Shown: piece by piece, positions 36,360 through 45,106 of the stretch
Position numbering within the stretch: position 1 is the first letter of the stretch
Layout: every line of letters starts with the position of its first letter
Assembly: GCA_943737045.1 (NCBI GenBank)
Contig: CALSFV010000029.1
Location: 124,001-188,000, forward strand
Direction of reading: 5' to 3'
DNA: 64,000 nt
Origin: Parapristionchus giblindavisi
Lineage: Eukaryota > Nematoda > Chromadorea > Rhabditida > Diplogasteridae
Position numbers and translations under genes: made by a program
Notes under the pieces: generated by a model
What the model saw: the letters and a program-made list of their open reading frames with translations, nothing else
Database searches by the model: none
What the model was told of the DNA's origin: nothing

Positions 36360-38032
36360 CTCATCGACATGTTCGCCATCGACGATATCCGCTGATCTAC
36401 CGTACCCGATCGCTCATATCGATCGAGCACTATCGACCAGAAGACGGCGATCAAGAGGAGAAAGGTAATACGATTTAATCAATAATGTATAAAGATGTGT
36501 TATCATTTTATTGTTGTTCATGTACAAGAATTGAATCACTGAATGATGTATGATGATTGATCTTTTGCAGCTTGCCGGTCCCGCCCTCAACACGACGACC
36601 TTCCTCCAATCGCTACCGTAATCTGAAGTGGCGACCATAATATTGATTGGAGTATCGATCGATTTATTGATTGATCTCATATGATATAATTTATCTAGTG
36701 TATTATGTACGAATACTTGCTTAAATTGATATGATTCATAATGATTGTAAAATTACTTTATATTTATACGAATTGTTACATAATATTTTAGATGTATTTA
36801 TATTTTGTAAAATTTAAGGTTGCGATCTGTGATTGAAATATTTAAAAAAATATTTTGTAAATATATGCTTGCTATACAGATTTGTCCTCATTGCGTGATA
36901 AACATGTTACATTTCCTCGAATTGTATTTTTTTGAATTATCGGTCGAAACGAAATAAAACACTAAATAAAACAATCCGGTTAGTGCGTCGAAAATGTATA
37001 GTACGGTATTTCAGGAATGGGTTGCGGTAGCTGCGTTGATTTCGGTAGTTCATGAATGGTTTACGGGTTTGGTAATCACGAGCGCGATAGTGAGTGCTTT
37101 TGGATGAAATTTGCGAATCCACCTAGTACTGACGACTGTATTGGTCATTGATCTCCAGGATCGATGACGACAAAAGCCGTAGTTAACTCGCTCATCGGTC
37201 TATCGTATCTTCCTCGCTTCGATCTTCTGCCCATGTTCATGGGTGACAAGAAAAAGCAGAGTAAGTACTACAGTACTATTCAGATTATTGATTGATTGAT
37301 GGATTGATTTTCCAAAATTTATTGATTGTTTAGATCAGAATTGTAATCAATAGTGATGCAAGCATATTGTAGATGCGCTCAATCTGATCGATCACGGCGG
37401 TTCACTGGAGGGAAATCCCTACATTTAACTTTGTCTTGAAGCCTCCCGCACTACGAAAAATCGGCAAAGTTGTTTTGCACCGGGTGGGATTCGAACCCAC
37501 GAGGTTCGGATCGCCAGACAAAAGTTCTAACCACTAAGCCATCTCGGCATGCTACATAACTCGTAGAACTCGATGATGAACGCATGTGGGGGGAGGGACC
37601 GCAGCGCGTCGTTAAGCGCGTCGCGTCGCTCCCTCCCCTTACGCTAACTATTACCGTATATAATAATGAACTTTCGTGGTAAGACATTTGTTGAACAATT
37701 TATCCTGATTTTTAAAAACTGCGAGTCGCTCTTAACTACTGTCCTTGAACCGCCGTGTCGATAAACTATCACCAGATGCCACTACGTTTCTTCGATCTTT
37801 CTTCGACTAAACTTGTTTTAAAATCCGCTCACTTTCCATTTCTCATGGCCTGAATATTTGCCTTATTGATTTTTGTTTTGTTCCTGCTAAAAGATTATTT
37901 TCAGATATCCTGAATACTGTGGTACCCATAGTCGTTTTTCATGTATGGACATTGTTATTACCCATCTTGTTCAAGTTTCGTCTCGTTTTATTATCCGTTA
38001 CATTGCACACTGATGCTCAAATCAGTAAATAG
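36360..38032 (+). CDS. Candidate spliced gene at the satellite edge (exons X, Y, Z, W)
   Basis: Predicted exons are X 36360-36464, Y 36571-36617, Z 37159-37260 and W 37905-38032. Every intron is GT/AG: GTAATACG...TTTTGCAG, GTAATCTG...ATCTCCAG, GTAAGTAC...ATTTTCAG. Reading X from its second base, phases 2, 1 and 1 carry one open frame through all four exons to TAG at 38030. This gives about 126 codons with no start identified upstream. An ATG in Z at 37164, just after its acceptor, could be an alternative start for a 74-codon product. Z encodes SMTTKAVVNSLIGLSYL, similar to exon C of the units (SMTMSEGAAVVNVIEGQLY). W is hydrophobic (PIVVFHVWTLLLPILF), a possible membrane helix. In another X frame, IDQKTAIK resembles exon A's VDQKGVK, so the frame choice is uncertain. 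Function unknown. Confidence 0.42.
36618..37158 (+). other. AT-rich intron-like DNA between exons Y and Z
   Basis: AT-rich sequence bounded by a GTAATC donor-like and an ATCTCCAG acceptor-like site. I see no repeat of the satellite, no transposon ends and no convincing coding segment in it. Confidence 0.4.
37393..37757. mobile_element. 365-bp MITE with 12-bp TIRs, inside the putative Z-W intron
   Basis: Perfect terminal inverted repeats CACGGCGGTTCA/TGAACCGCCGTG are flanked by a 5-bp duplication TCGAT (37388-37392 and 37758-37762). It carries a tRNA-like sequence on the minus strand and, near 37589-37638, a GC-rich hairpin (GGGGAGGGACCGCAGCG...GCTCCCTCCCC). It encodes no transposase. The Z-W intron would be about 274 bp without it. 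Confidence 0.75.
37477..37548 (-). tRNA. tRNA-like sequence (degenerate; pol III boxes intact)
   Basis: A 72-nt stretch with an A box (TGGCTTAGTGG), a perfect B box (GGTTCGAATCC) and a perfect 5-bp T stem GTGGG/CCCAC. The acceptor stem pairs at only about 3 of 7 positions and the anticodon stem is poor. It is therefore a tRNA-derived relic or SINE head rather than a working tRNA, and no anticodon is assigned. It lies inside the MITE at 37393-37757. Confidence 0.55.
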
Positions 38033-39229
38033 TATTATCTCTATGTGAAAATGATTTGATTATGCACATAAAACAAAAAAAACACATTGTTTCACGTAGA
38101 ACGACGTTTTTTCTTAAATTTAATTTTAAAGCGCAACTCATACAGTGCTAACTCCAGCCTACAGTACGAAATGAGTTTATCGATTAATGTCCATATAAGC
38201 AGATCAAACAAAATAAGTATCGATCGTTCGCTGAGGTCTAATCACTGAAATTATGATGATATGTCGTACTTAAGATCAGCATCGTGGATGACGCATCGAC
38301 GACCTTTCGAATTTGCTATTCGATCGAACGCAGGCATCAACATCTCATGGCCGTCCGCCACAAGGAATGAATAAAGATTTTTGGGTGTGTAATTGTCACA
38401 GTAAATGGTGTCCTAGCCCGGAAAGTAAAATGGACGGAGTCGAGTTACGCTGTTTGTTAGGTTGAAAATACTCGTTTGAAAATCGCGAGTGTATTCGTAA
38501 GATTACAGTATCCAAGACATGAGAGTACAGAGGGAAAAGTGACTACAGTATCCCAAACTACTCTATGAGAAATAAAGTATAATAGAATAATCGTTTAGAT
38601 TTATGATGATGTTTGACAATCAGGAAATTGTTTATCCCCAGATTATGGTAGTCATAGCTCGTCATTTGCCCTCAGGGCATAAAATTATTTTTTTGTTGGG
38701 AGGACCGATTTTGAGACCATACCGTTCAGAGGGTAGGTCTTCTAAAATTATAATTCCTGCGCAAGCAGCTTAGCAATATATCATATATTAATTTCCCTTA
38801 TTTTGGTTTAATTCCGATCCCTTTCACACCCGCAGCAAACGTTATGCTGAGGTCTACTCGTTTCTTGATTGATTTGTTATTTTTTATATTTATTCTTCTT
38901 ACATCTTCTGACGCTTGGATATCGGACGAAGCTCGAATCAGAGAACGTTTTAACTCCGACGAATACATTCTCGCTTTAAAAATTTGCCGTTTCAATAGAT
39001 CATCGATTATTATTCTACACTGTTTCTCTTAGGTTTCTCCTACAATTTGATCTCATGGTTTCCGCGTATCTTGATAGGAGGTTGCAATGTATAAATGGTT
39101 GAATATGCTGATTCTATCATTTTTCATGGGTATTCATCGTCATTGCCGACGTCATAAGAAGGACATCTCCTCCCATAATTTGGTTTTTTTAGTGTTTGAA
39201 ATCGGTGACCAAGTCGAATAAATTAAGTA
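38033..39229. other. Unique intergenic DNA, no clear gene
   Basis: A possible polyadenylation signal AATAAAG is at about 38374, after an open stretch. At 38844-39032 an open frame of 62 codons begins with a hydrophobic, signal-peptide-like segment (RFLIDLLFFIFILLTSSDAW). Related DNA recurs at 48430-48560 and 58965-59090, where the first ATG and hydrophobic part are broken by T-runs. It is best treated as an old repeat, not a gene. Confidence 0.4.
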
Positions 39230-39384
39230 ATAATTTTGAGATGAGCTTATAAAGAAAGAAGTGAAACATATCTTGTTATGTTCAATAATACTATTAGTAC
39301 TCTCCTCTTTTTACACACTCTCTCGTCAGTTTTATTATATTTTCGTTACTTTTGAACATCATATCAGTCTCTGCCAACGGCACA

Positions 39385-39480
39385 ACCCAAGCTAATTTGA
39401 AACTATCCTATCTGGTCATACTCTCTCGCTTTCTTTGTCTGCGAGAGAGTGTTGCCAGAGCGGAGAGACGGAATAGCGTT
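39385..39480. repeat. Small foldback element (about 95 bp), diverged copy
   Basis: A member of a family whose best copy is at 47691-47783. AGCTAATTTGA starts the left arm, and ACTCTCTCGC faces GCGAGAGAGT across the centre. Related diverged hairpins occur near 45148, 49325 and 59857. Confidence 0.6.
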
Positions 39481-39664
39481 TTCTCTAAGAAGCTCTCATT
39501 AATCAGCTTATAAGTTGTTTCAATGTCAATGTCATATCATGTTCTTGGCAGTGTGCCAAGAACTACTCTCGTTGTCTGTCTCTCTCCTTTCGCGTCTTCT
39601 CTCACCATCTCCCTCTTTCTCTAGAACTTTCTAGCAACGAATTCTTCCCGCGCCGTGAGTGATC

Positions 39665-39679
39665 GTTCTAGAACGTTCT
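39665..39679. promoter_or_regulatory. Heat-shock-element-like motif
   Basis: GTTCTAGAACGTTCT fits the nTTCnnGAAnnTTCn consensus exactly. A second GAACTTTC sits about 40 bp upstream. It lies just upstream of the most conserved non-exonic block of the units. The other unit copies (45.7, 50.0, 60.5 kb) have lost the central TAGAACGTTC, so only U1 keeps the full motif. Confidence 0.35.
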
Positions 39680-39699
39680 TTGATCAGAACAGAGACTGT

Positions 39700-39820
39700 G
39701 TAGATATGAGAGAGTCTGGGAAGTGAGAGAGGTCAGAGAAAGGAAGGCAACGCGCATCAATGACCCACAGTTGTTTACTAATCGGTCCCATTGGTTCCCT
39801 CCGGTTTCGATGTCTTTCCC
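39700..39820 (+). promoter_or_regulatory. Strongly conserved block of the units (promoter or first exon?)
   Basis: About 110 bp from GACTGTGTAGATATGAG to TTCCCTCCGGTTTCGATGTC is almost unchanged in all four copies (39700, 45729, 50011, 60531) while nearby DNA differs. It contains an inverted CCAAT (CATTGG) and a frame reading KATRINDPQLFTNR. Its position upstream of exon A suggests a 5' regulatory region or first exon. I cannot tell which. Confidence 0.35.
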
Positions 39821-39942
39821 GCCTTTTTCACTATATCATTGATTCATTTTCTTCATCTCATCTTGTCATTTTGGTTTTCTTCTGATTTTTCTTCGAAAAG
39901 TGCTCAACCTATTTGATCATTCTCAGCCTATTTTAGTCTTGT

Positions 39943-40105
39943 TTCTCTCTCTCCCTCCTTCTCCCTCTTCCTCTCTCACTCTCCCTCTGCTTCTCCTTCT
40001 TCCTCTCTCCCTCTCCCTCTCCTTCTCCCTCTTCCTCTTTCCCTCTCTCTCTCCTTCTCCTTCTTCCTCTCTCCCTCTCTCTCCCAGTCTTCTTCTCCCT
40101 CTCCC
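39943..40105 (+). repeat. Pyrimidine tract (CTCTCC-type low complexity)
   Basis: About 160 bp almost purely of C and T. Equivalent tracts lie at 45946-46128, 50229-50316 and 60750-60965, with different lengths and phases in each unit. The long Leu/Ser-rich open frames here are artefacts of this composition. Confidence 0.9.
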
Positions 40106-41599
40106 AATACATGATTATCTCTCGACTGTATGACTTATCTTTGAAGTTTCTTCTTCCATTTGCATTTCACTATTGTTGTCTGTTCCTCCATCCCTTGTCT
40201 TCCAGTTTGCGTATGATTATCATATACTACATGTTCCCATTCTCATTCATTTCGTGTATTGTTTTCGATCGTATTGTCCTCTTCCTCTCGTATTGGCATT
40301 TGTCCCATTTCAAACTCATCTTTTAACTTTGCCTTCTTGTTCACAGTCATCTCTCGGATTCATATTATCAAGTTTAAGCTGTCTACTCTGGGCCCGCTTT
40401 CACATACTTTCCCTAGCCTTACCAAAAAGAGAACATTTCCATAGTTTACGAGTAGTTTGGATATCCATTTAAATCAGTTGAAATATGCCGTATTCCTGCC
40501 TATTCCTATGTAAATTGATCATACCCATTCCCTATCCTTATCGATTAGACGCTTCCTATGTACATGTTTATGTGTGAGATCAGACTATGCTCTCTCTCTC
40601 TGATCCGCACACTATCTCTTCACAATTTCTGTTTCTCTATTATAACTAACTATTTCATCCAGGCCCCATCCCCTTATGTCTAGACTTTTCAGTGATCAGT
40701 TCTAGTTTTGTTCAGTGTGGTAAACCTCTCGTAGTTTCGACAAATGTTCAACTAATCACTGATAAGAAACCGTTTCGTTTAAGTCTTACTCTATTCTCTC
40801 TATCGTTATTCCTGTAATTACACCACAATTGCTTGGAAATCGTTATCAATTAATTCAAATTAATTTCAGATTGAGTAGTCGTGTCGGCAACTACGAGCTG
40901 ATTGGATTGGAGACGTTCTTCATGTCGGATTTAAGGACAGCAACAAGAAGATCACGCCCTTCTTCTCTTGATAGATGGTATTTTTTACCCTGACAAGGTT
41001 TGTGTATTGTAGTTCATGTACGGTATCACGTATGTAATTGGCTTTTTTTCATGAAACCGCTACGCTGCCGCAGCACTCCGGATCTGATGAGGTTGTGTAG
41101 ATCGTGAAAGGGCGCCAAAGCAGCCATAACTTGACTGAAGGTACGGTAGTTGCACCATAATACAAGAATCATAAATACATGGCTAAAAAGATGAAATATC
41201 TCTGGCGATCCACGATGTTGTCTCTACTGAGGAACACTTTGGTTTATCTAGCTCATTTAGTCCTAGTTCGAATACAGACTTCACTGTAGTCTTTACTTTT
41301 ATCTGGCAAATCGTACGGTATTGAAATATTGATCGATTAAGAAATCCATCGTTCACTTTACGATCAATGCTGACAGAGACAAATTAAGTCATTGAACAAT
41401 TCTTCAGGATCTACATCATCGTCGTCGATGACGATGTCTGTCGTTAACGTCATCGAAGATCAACTCTACAAGTAGGAAGGACCACTATCACTCGTGCAAA
41501 GGTACGGTAGTTGCACCATAATTCATCCTTCATTTATGTTAGTGTAGAGCTTGGTTATGCCATAGGTAGAACGAAGAGTTGGATCATATTAGTTTATTG

Positions 41600-41639
41600 G
41601 TCAGACGCGTTTCGGGTTTTCAAACCCATCATCAGTGAC
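41600..41639 (-). ncRNA. Hammerhead-ribozyme-like motif (minimal stem III)
   Basis: On the minus strand: GTCA, then CTGATGA, then stem TGGGTTTGAAAACCC, then GAAA, C, GC, GTC, TGAC. GTCA/TGAC pair as a 4-bp stem I, GGGT/ACCC as stem II, and GAAAC...GUC gives the conserved core with a 2-bp stem III, as in hammerheads of Penelope-like elements and retrozymes. One extra U sits between CTGATGA and stem II, which could weaken or abolish activity. A second copy is at 51746-51786. Confidence 0.5.
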
Positions 41640-41899
41640 ATTACCTACAAATAACAAACATTGGGACTAGACAAGAGTGAAAACACGAGAATCAGAGGAT
41701 ACACGGAAAATGACAAACGGCTGCAAATGATGACTATAGAGTGGAAAGATGAGTGAGAGAGAGTGGATAGATGGGTTATGTTAGAGACAGGAATTTTCTG
41801 TGAGTGTGGCAGCATTGATATGTTTTTCACAACTTTTATCAATCCGCCATGTTGTTTCTCCAATCTGTAGCTCTCTTAGTACTAATTAAAGGCACTCGC

Positions 41900-41992
41900 C
41901 CGAGCTAATTTGACTCTCCGCTCTGGCAACACATTCTCGCCAACAAAGAAAGCGAGGGCATTGTCAGTGCAGAAAATATCAAAGTAGCTTTG
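41900..41992. repeat. Small foldback element, U1 copy
   Basis: CCGAGCTAATTTGA begins it and TCAAAGTAGCTTTGG ends it. The inner arms are CGCTCTGGCAACA and a degenerate partner. Same family as 47691-47783. Confidence 0.65.
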
Positions 41993-42383
41993 GTCTACTT
42001 GAAAATATGTAATTATGATAACTGAAGATTTTAATGGAAGTGAAACCTTTGTCATGAACATCATTACCATTCAATACTGGCAAAGTCCTGTACAAAATGG
42101 TGATTATGATGAAATCGTTGAGTAATTGGTATTATCATTCTATCATTCTTCAGGGTAATCGTCGTCGCTTTGTCATCTTTGAAGGACGAATCCACCGTGG
42201 CTGATGATCTACTCTTTTGTTTATGGACGATCTTACTTCTTAAACGCAGTCTCGTAGTATCACCACCGTCGTATCCCTCCTATGCTCCGATCTCATCTTC
42301 CGAAATAATAAAGAATTTGGGGTTGTTAATGTATGATATCGGTGTCCAAGCCCGCACACTTAAAAAGGCGGAGTCCGCATCGT

Positions 42384-42394
42384 TATATAAATAG
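42384..42394 (+). promoter_or_regulatory. TATA-box-like core (TATATAAATAG), U1
   Basis: TATATAAATAG follows a GGCGGAGTCCGCATCG block and is followed about 13 bp later by CAAAAATGGGCGGAGC, an ATG in good context whose short frame runs to a GTAAGT donor (GGTATGTAAGT). The same TATATAAATAG is kept at 52518-52528 (U3) and 63069-63079 (U4). It could drive a transcript starting downstream of exon D. Confidence 0.35.
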
Positions 42395-42484
42395 TTTTTA
42401 CCAAAAATGGGCGGAGCTATGCATCGGTATGTAAGTACTGGGACGAGCGAGTATATGTAGATCCTTTGACACATCAGATAGTAG

Positions 42485-42556
42485 GGACCCATGGTCTAGT
42501 GGATAAGAGCTCGGACAATCAACCGGATCGGTTGGTCGGCAGAAAAGTTCAATCCC
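42485..42556 (+). other. tRNA-like relic
   Basis: Has an A-box-like TGGTCTAGTGG and a B-box-like GTTCAATCC at roughly tRNA spacing. The T stem and acceptor stem do not pair and an extra palindromic stretch (CAACCGGATCGGTTG) fills the middle. A near-identical copy is at about 52619-52690. Probably a SINE-type relic. Confidence 0.3.
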
Positions 42557-42688
42557 CCGAGAAGGATTAGCAAAAGAAATCATCTCCCATCTATGGCCAA
42601 CCTTTTTTGCCATTTTTTACTAGATGCTTTCCCGCTCTCCCTGCGTTAACCTCTAGTGAGTGACAGAGGTCCCATAGAATGACCATGA

Positions 42689-43036
42689 TAATAATAATAC
42701 TTTATCTTATCAGCACATTAAATGCAGAAGGGGTCAAAACAGAGGGAATCTTCTTATCCACAAGATTTATCCTTTCGTCTCTGAGAGAATTGATCTCTAT
42801 TCAAGAAAACGGCAGCATATGAAACTTGATTACAATAATCAAATAACCCACGATAACTTGACGTTGCTCGTCCAATCGGCCTGCTTGACAAGGTGGAAAT
42901 ACCGCTCCTGACTTTCCAAAGTCTGCTAGGAGGGGACTCAACTTTTGGTCCCTTTCTCTTGATGGAATAGGCGAGTGTAGCCGAGAGTGTAGAGAGAACA
43001 GTCCAACCGACCGAACCGCAGTGAGAAAAGGCAGAT
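42689..43036 (-). mobile_element. Retroposed insertion (348 bp), absent from the U3 paralogue
   Basis: Present in U1 but missing at the same site in U3, where CATGGAATGACCGTGAATCG is continuous. Flanked by a 12-bp duplication GAATGACCATGA (42677-42688 and 43037-43048). Read on the minus strand it ends in a TTATTATTATC-type tail next to the duplication, as expected for a LINE or SINE 3' end. No full protein is recognised. Confidence 0.7.
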
Positions 43037-43582
43037 GAATGACCATGAATCGTGAACTAACTTTTTTCAAGAACACTGTTTCAATGAGTTTTACGTCAAG
43101 TAGGGGTAAATCGACCACGCTGAGTTCAAAAATCATTCTCTTTTTCTCGCCACGTTTCATCCAAAGCGGAAATCGTGTATACGAATGTGTGCCTACTATC
43201 GTTTTCGGTGGGGAACGGTGCGATAGTCTCATGAAGGCAAATGAAATGCAAGTACTTGAACAGAGCGTGGAGTTAAAAAAAAGAGTTATTTCTTTTCGGA
43301 TGCTAGGCAATGCCTAGTAGGTATTTATTTTAAACGAGAATATAATTTCTTGAGATAAATTATATTTCACGTTTTATTTTTTGAACAGAGTTCGCTGAAT
43401 TTGCTAGACGCTATTGCGTTTTATGAATAAGGGGCGATGTTTGTTTTGAACTTTAAAAAATAAAATAAACAAAAAAATTCGTGGAATTGGCAATGAGATT
43501 AATGTCGGATCAGGCTTTATGAAAACTGCCTGAAAACAGGATCACTGGAACCATCTCATGTCGCTACAGATCCGGAGCAATC

Positions 43583-44026
43583 ATGAATTTTTCAAAACTG
43601 CTTTATCCTTTTTATCAAATTCAGTGTAGAAAAAAAATAATTTTATTTTTTGACACTTTTCTCCGGTTTATTTTTGATGGTAAGAACACAAGTTATGCGA
43701 AAAAACTGGCAGTGGACAAGTGCAAATATTTTCAATATTTAGCTTTTTGCGAACTGATTAGCAAATCAATACACGCACGATCCAGGAGAATAAGAATAAT
43801 GATAAAACTGGAAACTTGGGCACGAGAACGACAAAGGGCATGGGAGAGGGGTAACTATGAGAGGGACCACGATGTATCGATGATACACCAGGAGCTTTGT
43901 CAAATTGATGAAAAGAAAAGAAAGCAGAGAAAACTGTTTATTTTTATACCCTCTCGCCTTGTTTTCCATTCGTATCTTGAATCATACATTTCCTTTGTCC
44001 TCGCCATGGATAATATAGTGGATTGA
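43583..44026 (+). other. Open frame of 147 codons, status doubtful
   Basis: A Lys/Arg/Phe-rich frame with no recognised domain. In U3 the corresponding frame is broken by a shorter A-run near 53390 and by a transposon at 53614. It contains T- and A-runs and overlaps sequence repeated within the unit (43610-43760, 48090-48250, 48590-48700). Selection for protein is unlikely. Confidence 0.2.
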
Positions 44027-44303
44027 TTTTTGAAATATGGTGATTTTAAACCACACCAGCAGTTGATTGGATTATTGATATATGAGTTCATGAACTCATT
44101 AGGATGGTTTTTGTCGAAATCCAAACTAATTTCCGAATCAAATAGACAATTTTCAAAATCGATTTTCTCGAAGCTCAGCTCGATTGGGCAACGTTTGAAA
44201 GCGGATTCGTAATCAGCATCGAAAACTGATTCTATTCTTGCCATTGCCATCTCATATGGCCAGGACAAGTTGGGAACGTTCCCTTGTTAGATCTGAAAAT
44301 GAG

Positions 44304-45106
44304 TCACGCCTGTTACGAGAGAATCGACCTAACTTTGAAATGAGTTAGCATCAGTTTTCGGTACCTCTAGGCATGTCCTACCATTCCCCAAAGTGCCATT
44401 GTGTAAATATCATTCTGGGGCTCCCTACACCGGGTCGGTCATCCGGGAACCCAACTTTGAATTCAAATATCTCGGTTCAGGTGCATTTCTGTGAAAAACT
44501 GTCGAGAGGGTAACCCCGCTATTTTTTCGTCACCTATCGATCTAAACAAACCAGAGGTCATGAAAGTGCTTCTGAACAGCGCTACACTCTGGGACAAATA
44601 ATTCAAAACCTGTCGATTCGGCGCGGACGAGCCTGAAATATGTTATGTAACTTTTCGAGGGCTAAAAAATGAGTGATTTTCGAAAAAATACGTTAATGCG
44701 TTCGTATGGTTCATTCCGTTGTTAATTTCCTGATGATTTGAAGTCATTTTCACCTAACCACAATCTCTCGTTTCACACACTCTCTCGCCCATTCCTTTTC
44801 ATTCCATTCCATTCCATTCTACACCGCACGGTCTCGAGCACGCGGCGCGGAATGAAACATATCGTTTTCTCCCTTCTCTTCCCTGTATTTCTTTCACTCT
44901 CTGGCGAGAGAGTGTGTGAAACGAGAGATTGCGGTTGGGTGAAAATGACTTCAAATCATCAGGAAATTAACAAGGGGATGAACCATACGAACGCATTAAC
45001 GTATTTTTTTCGCAAATCACTCATTTTGTAGCCCTCGAAAAGTTACATAACATATTCCAGGCTCGTCCGCGCCGAATCGACAGGTTTTGAATTATTTGTC
45101 CCAGAG
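44304..45106. mobile_element. Large foldback element, U1 copy, right arm truncated
   Basis: Left end TCACGCCTGTTACGAGAGAATC as in the U3 copy. Left arm to about 44790, loop with CATTCCATTCCATTC, right arm resuming GGCGAGAGAGTGTGTGAAAC and ending at CCAGAGTGGGGAGC, where the next unit begins. About half of the right arm is missing relative to U3. Confidence 0.7.

Larger units (their letters stand above)
23566..36530. repeat. Satellite array, right block
   Basis: Continuation of the same monomer/spacer array after the retrotransposon. It ends when the last spacer copy, beyond its cassette at 36360-36464, runs into unique DNA near 36530 (GAATCACTGAATGATGTA and onward). The last four units (33.0-36.5 kb) are more variable in length and sequence, as expected at an array edge. 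Confidence 0.95.
40870..42300 (+). pseudogene. U1 copy of the four-exon gene family (exons A-D), degenerate
   Basis: Exons by homology and splice sites: A 40870-40997 (AATTTCAG in, ACAAG/GTTTGT out), B 41074-41140, C 41408-41501, D from 42154. Phases are 0 (A/B), 1 (B/C) and 2 (C/D). Exon A reads LRADWIGDVLHVGFKDSNKK then stops (TGA) before the position of SGQYY. B has TAG where U2 has CAG. C has a truncated middle and stops at LYK-TAG. D continues VIVVALSSLKDESTVADDLL. AATAAA at 42307-42312 could be its polyadenylation signal. Protein family not recognised. Confidence 0.6.
39230..45106 (+). repeat. Duplicated unit U1
   Basis: First recognisable copy of the duplicated unit that fills the right half. 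Order: region with GAGATGAGCTTATAA, small foldback, conserved block with heat-shock-like motifs, pyrimidine tract, exons A-D of a gene family, TATA block, retroposed insert, open frame, large foldback (truncated). The 40180-43850 part aligns to U3 50390-53612; 43855-44300 to 56300-56720; 44540-45106 to about 57490-58040. Confidence 0.85.

Noticed and set aside
1..36530. CRISPR-like array (repeats with spacers)
   Set aside because: Units are far too long, the spacers are identical to each other, and the context is eukaryotic satellite DNA.
38844..39032. Small secreted protein with signal peptide
   Set aside because: The hydrophobic start looks right, but the related copies at 48.4 and 59.0 kb lack the ATG and have T-runs, and no downstream exon extends it convincingly.
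39900..40472. Long Leu/Ser/Pro-rich frames over the pyrimidine tracts
   Set aside because: Caused by CT-rich low complexity and not kept in frame among the units.
42485..42556. Functional tRNA gene
   Set aside because: Box-like motifs are present but neither acceptor nor T stem pairs.
43583..44026. 147-codon gene
   Set aside because: Frameshifted and disrupted in U3, no domain, and overlaps within-unit repeats.
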